Positions 1 through 6,861 of a stretch of 64,000 bases of DNA are shown here, piece after piece (the stretch's first letter is position 1; each line of letters begins with the position of its first letter). Source of the DNA: Paenibacillus thalictri. Its GTDB lineage: Bacteria; Bacillota; Bacilli; Paenibacillales; NBRC-103111. The notes under the pieces are model-generated. The model was given only the letters and a program-made list of their open reading frames with translations, was not told the DNA's origin and searched no databases. A program made the position numbers and the translations under genes. The stretch lies in NCBI RefSeq assembly GCF_004307995.1, contig NZ_SIRE01000004.1, forward strand, positions 339,309-403,308. Direction: 5' to 3'.

Positions 1-752
1 AGACGTTCCTGAATCTCATGGTTGACCAGAAGCGGCGGCAGGGTTGATGTTTCGCAAGCATCCACGGATAAATGAGCCAGAGCTCCGTCATACCGATATT
101 CCAGGCCTGTACAAAAATAGACGATCCGCTCATCCAAACGGATGGGTGCATGAAGCATTGAAGCGGATTCCGGCGAACGAATGAAAAGCGATTTATCCAA
201 GAAAGTCCGGCAAAACCGCATTCCGGTTAAAATCTGCAGCGCCTGGATCCGCTCATCTTCGCTGCTGCAGCACAATTGCAGCAAGACATCTGCGGTGACG
301 TATTGGCGGGTCATGTCATCCTGAATGAATCCGTACAGACGCAAATATTTTCCGTCTACATGGGGGGCAAGCAGGGTGACAAGCAGCCTCATCTCCAGTT
401 CATTCAGCTTAAATAACGATTGCAGCCGAATGAGCGGAAGCATCGACAAACGCCTTGCGGTTAACGCCAGACGGGCCGATATCCACTGCTCGATCTGATG
501 CAGACCCAGCTCTTGCTCCGCGGTCAGCTCCCCATCGGGGTCCGGATGATCCAGCAATTGCGCGGCTTCGGAATCGGTCATGTACACGCCATGGAACGTC
601 CTGTCGAGCAAATCGCTCTTGGGGGTTGTGTTCCTCTGATGGATCCTGCATTCCAACATGAAATCGAGCTTCGTGATTTCATCACGCAGATGATCCATTG
701 CATTCTCATACGGCAGCGCGGCTGAGAAGGTGTGAAGAAGTCCTCTCATCAT
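1..752 (-). CDS. AAA+ ATPase of eCIS/phage-tail-like clusters, N-terminal part (runs off left edge)
   Basis: The minus-strand frame is open from a double ATG at 752/749 to position 1 (about 250 residues), so the C-terminal AAA+ core is outside the window. The visible part begins MMRGLLHTFSAALPYENA, followed by a helical segment. It then has the pattern LNELEMRLLVTLLAPHVD, KYLRLYGFIQDDMTRQY and LDERIVYF, which I recognise as the winged-helix-variant domain preceding the AAA+ core in ATPases of extracellular contractile injection systems and related loci. In those systems the ATPase is needed for assembly or disassembly of the particle. It is the last gene of a leftward block (next gene upstream starts at 2329). 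No Walker motifs can be seen here, so the ATPase call rests on the N-terminal domain. There is only a weak ribosome site before 752; an in-frame stop lies at 800-798. Confidence 0.7.
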   Translation of the reverse strand, partial: MMRGLLHTFSAALPYENAMDHLRDEITKLDFMLECRIHQRNTTPKSDLLDRTFHGVYMTDSEAAQLLDHPDPDGELTAEQELGLHQIEQWISARLALTARRLSMLPLIRLQSLFKLNELEMRLLVTLLAPHVDGKYLRLYGFIQDDMTRQYVTADVLLQLCCSSEDERIQALQILTGMRFCRTFLDKSLFIRSPESASMLHAPIRLDERIVYFCTGLEYRYDGALAHLSVDACETSTLPPLLVNHEIQER

Positions 753-958
753 CGGCCCGTTCCAATCCGCTGCAACCGGCCGGGCTTCGGCTGCAGATCA
801 GGGCTAGGGACCCATCGCCAGCACCACATGCGCCCCACTCTCCTCTTCCGCATCACATTGCAGGAAAACTATGGTTTCGACAATTTTCAAAAATAAATTT
901 CTTCATCTTTTTTATTTTTGCATGATGTTTCCCGATACGCAAGCGATATTTCCCGATT

Positions 959-2329
959 TCACGGTGATTTGACAAGATTTGTGGTAAAATTCACAGTCAT
1001 GATGGCAATGTCGTCGGATTGCGGATTGCCATCGGCAAAAGTGTACACCTCGCTGCGGATCCGCTCGGCGATTTCCATCGGCGAATGCGACGCATAATGT
1101 TCCAGAATCCGGCATAGCCGGGCTGCTGTGAACCATTCCCCCCGCCCGTTCTCCGCTTCGGTTACCCCGTCGGTATACAAAACCAGCGTTTCTCCGGATT
1201 CCAGCCGAGCTTCGCCGTCGGCATACTCCCCATCGGCGAATATGCCAAGCGGAAGATGCTTGGTCGACTCCAGCTTGCGCACTCCTTCCGGGCCCAGGAT
1301 GTACGGTGTGCAGTGTCCCCCGTCGCAATACCGGAGCTGCCCTGTCTGCGTATCCACAATCGCGAGGAAAATCGTCGCAAACATTGTCGAATCATCCGTG
1401 CTGACTTCCCGGTTAATCGCCTCCAGAATAAATGCCGGAGATTGGCGGTCCGCAGCTTTCGCCTGAATCCAGATCATTAACCCGGACATGAACAGAGCGG
1501 CCGGCATCCCCTTGTCCGACACGTCGCCAAGGCATATGAGCATCTGGTGGTTCCCCAGCTCGATAAAATGGTAGAAGTCTCCGCCGACTTCATTCGCCGG
1601 AAACAAACAGGCATGCAGCTCGACGCCGCCCGACTGCAGCGCGCTTCCGGGAAGAAAGTTCTGCTGAATGTCCCGCGCAATTTTCAATTCGCTCTCCATG
1701 CGCTCCTTAGCGGCCGTTGTCTGGCGCAGCGTGTCCATCGACCTCGCCAGCGCTTCGTACAGAAACATATTTTCCAGCGCAGCGGCTGTCGGCGAAGCAA
1801 TCATCTCCAGCAGCTTCAGGTCGCGCTGATTAAACGCTTTGCCGCCCCTTTTGTTAATAACCTGGAGCACGCCCACCGTCTTGCCGTTCGAGACGACAGG
1901 GACACACAGCATATTGCGCGTAGGCACATTCACCTTCGTCGAAACCCGGTTCGACCAGCGGGGATCTTTGGCCGCATCCGCAATCAACACGGATTTGCCG
2001 GATTGTGCGACCCAACCCGCAATGCCCTCTCCCAGTTTCAGCCGGATTTCGCGCACCTCTTCATTTTTGTCCCCGGTCGTTACTTCAAAGTACAACTCGG
2101 CGCGTTCCTCATCCACAAGAATAATGGACGAACCTTCGGCTTTCATCTCGTCGGAGGCCGTCTCCATAATAATTTGCAGCAAGTCCTTGCGTTTAATCGT
2201 CGAGTTCAGCCGCATTCCAAGCGCAAACAACTTCTGCGTACGCCGCCATTCCTTCCACGCGGTAGCTGCGGCAGCGACGGCCAGCAGAAGTAGCAGCGCC
2301 ATGATGAGCAGGGCCAGTTCGTGTATCAT
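959..2329 (-). CDS. RsbU-like PP2C-family serine phosphatase with GAF domain
   Basis: 456 residues: an N-terminal membrane helix (about 5-25), a GAF domain (about 45-190), a short coiled linker and a SpoIIE/RsbU-type PP2C phosphatase domain (about 215-450). Family signatures visible are IQQNFLP, GGDFYHF (metal Asp) and GDVSDKGMPAALFMS. Enzymes of this type dephosphorylate an anti-anti-sigma factor of the RsbV/SpoIIAA class. Exactly such a protein is encoded 21 bp upstream (2351-2689), and an RsbW-like kinase lies just beyond, so the three form a complete partner-switching module. The stimulus sensed by the GAF domain cannot be told. No sigma factor gene is visible in the window. Confidence 0.88.
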   Translation of the reverse strand: MIHELALLIMALLLLLAVAAAATAWKEWRRTQKLFALGMRLNSTIKRKDLLQIIMETASDEMKAEGSSIILVDEERAELYFEVTTGDKNEEVREIRLKLGEGIAGWVAQSGKSVLIADAAKDPRWSNRVSTKVNVPTRNMLCVPVVSNGKTVGVLQVINKRGGKAFNQRDLKLLEMIASPTAAALENMFLYEALARSMDTLRQTTAAKERMESELKIARDIQQNFLPGSALQSGGVELHACLFPANEVGGDFYHFIELGNHQMLICLGDVSDKGMPAALFMSGLMIWIQAKAADRQSPAFILEAINREVSTDDSTMFATIFLAIVDTQTGQLRYCDGGHCTPYILGPEGVRKLESTKHLPLGIFADGEYADGEARLESGETLVLYTDGVTEAENGRGEWFTAARLCRILEHYASHSPMEIAERIRSEVYTFADGNPQSDDIAIMTVNFTTNLVKSP

Positions 2330-2350
2330 TTCGCCACCCCCGTCAACCCA

Positions 2351-2689
2351 TTAAGAAGATACGTGCGCCAAAGCTTCCACATGGGTTGAGTAGATCGCAA
2401 ATATCGTATGGAACCCGGATATTTGGAAAACCTCGTTGACACTGTCATTTAACCCGCAAAGTGCGATTTTGCCGCCGGCGGCGCGTGTCTTTTTGGCCCC
2501 TAACAGCATGACGCGTAATCCCGCGCTGCTAATGTATTCCAGCTTGCTAAGATCAAATACAAACGTCTTTTCCCCTTGGTCCGTCAGTTTCAAAAATTCG
2601 GCTTCCACCTGGCGTGAGGTCGTACCGTCCAACCTGCCGTCCAGTCCGATCAGCTTTACGTTTCCTTGCTCCGCGATTGTCACAATCAT
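2351..2689 (-). CDS. STAS-domain anti-anti-sigma factor (RsbV/SpoIIAA-like)
   Basis: 112 residues forming a single STAS domain. The phosphorylatable serine lies in the conserved stretch FDLSKLEYISSAGLRV (about residues 46-61), the place where RsbW-like kinases act in this family. It sits between the RsbW-like kinase gene (2703-3170) and the RsbU-like phosphatase gene (959-2329), all leftward with gaps of 13-21 bp, so one operon is very likely. When dephosphorylated, proteins of this family sequester the anti-sigma kinase. Here the released client could be a sigma factor encoded elsewhere or a non-sigma target. Confidence 0.88.
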   Translation of the reverse strand: MIVTIAEQGNVKLIGLDGRLDGTTSRQVEAEFLKLTDQGEKTFVFDLSKLEYISSAGLRVMLLGAKKTRAAGGKIALCGLNDSVNEVFQISGFHTIFAIYSTHVEALAHVSS

Positions 2690-2702
2690 CGAGATAGCTC
2701 CT

Positions 2703-3170
2703 TTATATTGCTTGAGTAATGTTCTTGCGCAAAATCAGCTCATTGCGGCCGTCAATCCGCCGGTATTCACAGTTGTCCATCTTCTGCTTGATCAAATAGA
2801 TGCCAAGCCCGCCAATTTGCCGCTCCTCCGCCGACAACGCGAGATTCGGCGCTTCATACGCCACCGGGTCAAAAGGCGGTGCGGCATCGACAAAACGGAT
2901 GTTCAGCTCATCTTGTCCTTCCATCCACATCGCGACCTCGATGGGGGGATAGCCCGCTAAGGCATCAGGCCGATCGACTCGATAACCGTGTTTGACAATA
3001 TTCAAAAACCATTCCTCGCAAACAAGCTGCAAGTCCAGCATGAGCGGCTCGTTCCACTGGCGATTTCGGCAAAAGTCGTCGATCGCCTGCTTGAATCGCT
3101 GCCATTCCGCTAGGGTTGGGGCCAAGCTTAACAGTACACGTTCCAGGGCGGATCCCCTCCTCCTAACCAA
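2703..3170 (-). CDS. RsbW-like anti-sigma serine kinase (HATPase_c)
   Basis: About 150 residues with the GHKL ATP-binding signatures of RsbW/SpoIIAB-type kinases: N-box EEWFLNIVKHGY, G1 box FVDAAPPFDP, and G2 box GGLGIYLIKQKMD. It should phosphorylate the STAS protein encoded immediately downstream and bind a sigma factor or other partner. The TTG at 3170 overlaps the end of the transporter gene upstream. A strong GGAGGAGGGG at about 3151-3160 would better serve a CTG at 3146, so the true N-terminus is uncertain by about 8 codons. The overlap implies translational coupling with the transporter. Confidence 0.85.
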   Translation of the reverse strand: MVRRRGSALERVLLSLAPTLAEWQRFKQAIDDFCRNRQWNEPLMLDLQLVCEEWFLNIVKHGYRVDRPDALAGYPPIEVAMWMEGQDELNIRFVDAAPPFDPVAYEAPNLALSAEERQIGGLGIYLIKQKMDNCEYRRIDGRNELILRKNITQAI

Positions 3171-6100
3171 GCTTCAGCATCATGCGCTCCATGGTCCGCA
3201 GGCGGTTGCCGACGGAACGCAAAAGACCGATTCCAATGTCCGGGTATAAGCGGACCAGCCGCACCGTTTCGTTCCCCTCAATTTCCAGCACCCGCACATG
3301 ATCGAACAAGGCCTGGGCGGAAACAAGCGACGGCCGGTCGTCGAAAAGCGCCGCTTCCCCTATCGACTGCTTTGATCCGAGCACGCTAATCGTGCCCTCG
3401 ATCCCATCTTCGTTCACTCCGCTAATCTCTACGTGGCCTTCCACAATCACTTTTAAAGCCACGCTGGACTCGCCTTGCTTGATCAAATAACTGCCTTCCT
3501 CGTACACCTTCTCGCTGGCGATGCTGGCGATGCGGCCCAGCTCTTCAACCGAAATCTCGGCAAACAGAGGAACCTGTTTCAAAAACACGATTTTGTCAAG
3601 CGCGCTCAAGTATTCCCAATTATCTACCAAAACCGATTCTCCTTTCGCTGCGCCCGCTTTGATGGCAATGGCCTGCAGCCATGGATCCGATACCTCCGCC
3701 TTTAATTCTACCGCTCCCGATTCAGCCTGGGAATGGGCGCTTGCCTTGCGGGAGGCGGACGTTCGCTGATGCTGCTGGTAAAAAACCAGCAAAGCCGAAG
3801 CCAGCTTCGAATCGCCAAGTCCCTCCGACAAGATTTCTAGGCCGTGGTCGCGGATCTCCTCATCGCTGTGCTCTACCGCATGACGGATCTGCGGAATGGA
3901 ACGTTCATCGCCGAAGCGGATCATAACCGTCCAGATCGTATCCAGCAGCGCCGATTTCACTTCGCTTAAGCGCATGCGCGCCAGCTGTGTCCATTCGTCC
4001 TGCCCCAACGCGGCAATTTGCGCCACGAACTCATCATTGGCCCGCAGCTCCCTCAGCTTTGCCACACAAGACGGCACGACGAGCTCCCGGATCATTTTCT
4101 CGTTGCCCAGCGCGTTGACGATGGCGACCGTCGAACGCCATATTTCTCCGTTCGGCGAATCGAGGAAGCGGATCATTTCCGGCAGCGCCTCTTCGCCTAC
4201 GTCCATTAACGCAAGTTCAATTGCTGCGCGTAGCTCCATGTCCGCGCCAATGAGCAGCTCGCGCAAGTTGGTCGCGGCTTCGCTGCCGCCCAGCTTGCCG
4301 ATCGCCCGAACAGCAGCGATTTTCACCAGCGGCGCAGGATTCAGCAAGCACATCATCACATCGAAGTACAAATTCGCCAGTTTCCTGGCTCCGACCACCT
4401 CGCAAGCCAATATGGCAGCTTCGTCTTTCCCTTGCAGCAAAAGGCGCAGCCCCGCCTCCATTTGCTCGATGGATTCCGCTACCATCAGCGCTTCCGCCTG
4501 AACCGCGGGACTGATGTCGGAAAGCGCCTCCTCCATCCAAGCTTGCTTGCCTCCGGGAGGATCGTCTTCGGCGAATTGCTTGCGGAAGGCGGCGGCACGC
4601 ACATCCGGGTCCGGATTGCGCAAATAAGCCTCCCGCTTGCCTGCATCCAGACTCTTCCATCCGCTTGGATGGACGGCTGACAATGCAAGCGCAAGAAGCT
4701 CAGCGGAGCCGCGGGCCCCGCAATGCAGCAGCGCCGTTGTCGCAGCCGGCTCCGGATTGCGCTGAAACAACTCAATGGTTAACCGGCGCACCGTTTCGTC
4801 CGGATGCTCCAATTGGTCGATCAGCGTTTTCCGGACACGTTCATGTTTCATCGATTCCAGAAATTCGCCAAGGAAGTCCTTCATTGACGAAGAACCTACC
4901 TTCAAAAATTGGACCAGCTCTTTAATATAGAGATGCCTTCCGGCCCAAGCGAGCGCGACTAATCCGACTGCGGCGGCAATGCCGACCGCCGACTGCCCTG
5001 ACAGCGACATCCCGGCCTGGGAATGCAGCATCGACAAGCTCGACCCGATGAGAATGCCCGCCGAAGCGGCGATGCCTTGCGCCGTCAAGCGGAAGCCGTC
5101 CCGGTGCTGGATGGACTGCATTTTGAAATACAGCTGGTAGCTCGGCTCGGCAAAATAATAAAGCAGCAAATACATCAGCCCGTACCCGATGGAAACGGCG
5201 GCCATCGCGAAGTGTGACTGCACAAACAACGCAGCCAAAATAAAACCTGCCAAAAACACAAAAGAAATCGCGAAAATCGTATTGCTCGCTCCCAGCCACT
5301 CCATCAGCTTCGCCGCAAACAACTGCAGCAAGAAAGCCGCGATGAATAGCAGCATAACCATCATGCCGTAAAAGGAGGTCAGTTCCGCTTCGGTCGTAAA
5401 AACCGCCTGCGCCTCGGTAAAGTATTGATATTCGATGAGCACATACAGCGCCGGCATCAACGTCATGATGCCTATGACGGTTAGCAGAAAGGGGGAACGC
5501 AACGTATGTTTGAGGTAGTATGTCGAGGAGGGCGAACTTGCTTCAGCCTCCGTCTCTTCCTTAAACGTAAGCGGGATGAGGAATTGCTTAAGCGAACTCA
5601 AGAAATTCGGCAGTCCCAGAAGTAAAATGACCGATGCCGACAAATACAGCAGCCCCGGACCCAGAACGGATGCCAGCGTGCTTGTGATCACACCCGCAAC
5701 GATGCCGCCAATGATGGCCAGCAGCACAAAAACCGGCATGATCCGCTTCGCCTGCTGCGTTGGGCACAGATCGTAGGCGGTGCTCCACATCAGCAGCGTT
5801 TGCTGGCGGACAATCATGTTGGATGCGATAAACAGAAACGGATAAAAGCCAATCCATTCGTTACCGCTCATCTGAAAGAAAATCAGCACCGCGCTGTTAA
5901 AAAGACCGATCCCGAGAAAGATCACATACATCGTGATCATAAAGCGAAGCTTGGACAGCCGCTGCGACAACACGGACAGCAGCCATCCTTCAAAAGGCAG
6001 CAGGAACGCCTCGATCAGGTACATCACCGGCAAATATTGAATGCCGAAACGGCTATTGAACAGCGCCATAAACGAGGTGTAGTTGACCATTTCCGATACA

Positions 6101-6189
6101 CCCGCCAGGAAAAATACGGTTCCCATGAACCATACTTTGCGCCAATCTTCGTATCTGAGATTAAAAAACGATTTTATACCTTCAAGCAC
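3163..6189 (-). CDS. ATP/ADP-translocase-like MFS protein fused to HEAT repeats and a cNMP-binding domain
   Basis: About 1008 residues. Residues 1-430 hold roughly 12 membrane helices of the NTT (nucleotide exchange transporter)/MFS type. About 440-830 hold alpha-helical HEAT-like repeats (e.g. NGEIWRSTVAIVNALGNE). The last 145 residues form a cyclic-nucleotide-binding domain (GSYLIKQGESSVALKVIVEG, then GEAALFDDRPS in the phosphate-cassette position). The same three-part architecture is known from NTT-like proteins of other bacteria; the transported substrate is unknown. I prefer the GTG at 6189 (preceded by GGTGGAG at 7 bp); the frame is open to a GTG at 6240 without a ribosome site. It overlaps the RsbW-like gene downstream, so it probably feeds the partner switch. 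The cNMP domain may sense a nucleotide made by another protein. Confidence 0.8.
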   Translation of the reverse strand: MLEGIKSFFNLRYEDWRKVWFMGTVFFLAGVSEMVNYTSFMALFNSRFGIQYLPVMYLIEAFLLPFEGWLLSVLSQRLSKLRFMITMYVIFLGIGLFNSAVLIFFQMSGNEWIGFYPFLFIASNMIVRQQTLLMWSTAYDLCPTQQAKRIMPVFVLLAIIGGIVAGVITSTLASVLGPGLLYLSASVILLLGLPNFLSSLKQFLIPLTFKEETEAEASSPSSTYYLKHTLRSPFLLTVIGIMTLMPALYVLIEYQYFTEAQAVFTTEAELTSFYGMMVMLLFIAAFLLQLFAAKLMEWLGASNTIFAISFVFLAGFILAALFVQSHFAMAAVSIGYGLMYLLLYYFAEPSYQLYFKMQSIQHRDGFRLTAQGIAASAGILIGSSLSMLHSQAGMSLSGQSAVGIAAAVGLVALAWAGRHLYIKELVQFLKVGSSSMKDFLGEFLESMKHERVRKTLIDQLEHPDETVRRLTIELFQRNPEPAATTALLHCGARGSAELLALALSAVHPSGWKSLDAGKREAYLRNPDPDVRAAAFRKQFAEDDPPGGKQAWMEEALSDISPAVQAEALMVAESIEQMEAGLRLLLQGKDEAAILACEVVGARKLANLYFDVMMCLLNPAPLVKIAAVRAIGKLGGSEAATNLRELLIGADMELRAAIELALMDVGEEALPEMIRFLDSPNGEIWRSTVAIVNALGNEKMIRELVVPSCVAKLRELRANDEFVAQIAALGQDEWTQLARMRLSEVKSALLDTIWTVMIRFGDERSIPQIRHAVEHSDEEIRDHGLEILSEGLGDSKLASALLVFYQQHQRTSASRKASAHSQAESGAVELKAEVSDPWLQAIAIKAGAAKGESVLVDNWEYLSALDKIVFLKQVPLFAEISVEELGRIASIASEKVYEEGSYLIKQGESSVALKVIVEGHVEISGVNEDGIEGTISVLGSKQSIGEAALFDDRPSLVSAQALFDHVRVLEIEGNETVRLVRLYPDIGIGLLRSVGNRLRTMERMMLKLG

Positions 6190-6317
6190 TTGCAGCTCCA
6201 CCTTATCGCTCTTAAGTCGTTTATGTCCGTACGTTGCCACGGAATAACTGCAAATTCACGGAATTTGCAGGAAAGAACGCAAGAACGCTATTTGTTAATG
6301 CAAATTCCACACTAGTA

Positions 6318-6842
6318 TTATAATAAAGCATCGCTCCGTATCATGTCTGCAGCGGATGCCTGGCCGCTGGCGACAAGCCGGATCGAATCGATAAATTGCT
6401 GATGCACGTGTAAAATCAAACCGTTGCTCCGGTCGATCAAACCAACCGCCATAACTTGCGGCATAGCCAAATCGATCATCATATTCGCTTTGAAAACAAC
6501 CTGCGATTGATCAAGCACTATAAAGGCGCCAACCGGCAAATTGAGATTCAGCCTGTCCAAATAAGTGTGAAGCTCCTGCAAAACCGCCCCGTCGGGGGAG
6601 CAAACCGCCTCAAAATTGGAAAACGCCTGCAGGATTTGCACGCCGCTTACCGCTTGCTCGGCCGGCAGGATGAAGGCCAGCTCCAAGCGGACTGGCACCC
6701 CATTCTCACCTACCTCTTCAAAGATGATCTGCAGTGAATGAAACGGAGCCGCTTCGGAGGGCTCCAGTAAGACGGCTTCCAGCCCTGCGCCCGCATATTC
6801 GTTTTGGCAAGCTTGCAGTATGGCCAACCATTCCGTAGACAT
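6318..6842 (-). CDS. Small acidic protein, possible secretion-chaperone-like (CesT/YbjN-sized) partner of the cargo protein
   Basis: 174 residues from ATG 6842 (GGGAG 8 bp upstream; a GTG at 6848 is also possible). I do not recognise it with certainty. It is acidic, lacks a signal peptide and membrane helix, and alternates helices with long beta strands (LHSLQIIFEEV, RLELAFILP, GAFIVLDQSQVVFKA, GLILHVHQQ). Size and strand/helix pattern resemble class I type III secretion chaperones and YbjN proteins. It is encoded 19 bp downstream of the Ala-rich cargo candidate (6862-9369), the usual place for a dedicated chaperone. Function is inference. Confidence 0.45.
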   Translation of the reverse strand: MSTEWLAILQACQNEYAGAGLEAVLLEPSEAAPFHSLQIIFEEVGENGVPVRLELAFILPAEQAVSGVQILQAFSNFEAVCSPDGAVLQELHTYLDRLNLNLPVGAFIVLDQSQVVFKANMMIDLAMPQVMAVGLIDRSNGLILHVHQQFIDSIRLVASGQASAADMIRSDALL

Positions 6843-6861
6843 CGTCACAGCTCCCGCCCGC

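Noticed and set aside
1547..2293. 248-codon plus-strand frame opposite the RsbU-like gene
   Set aside because: Shadow of a clear phosphatase gene; no family resemblance.
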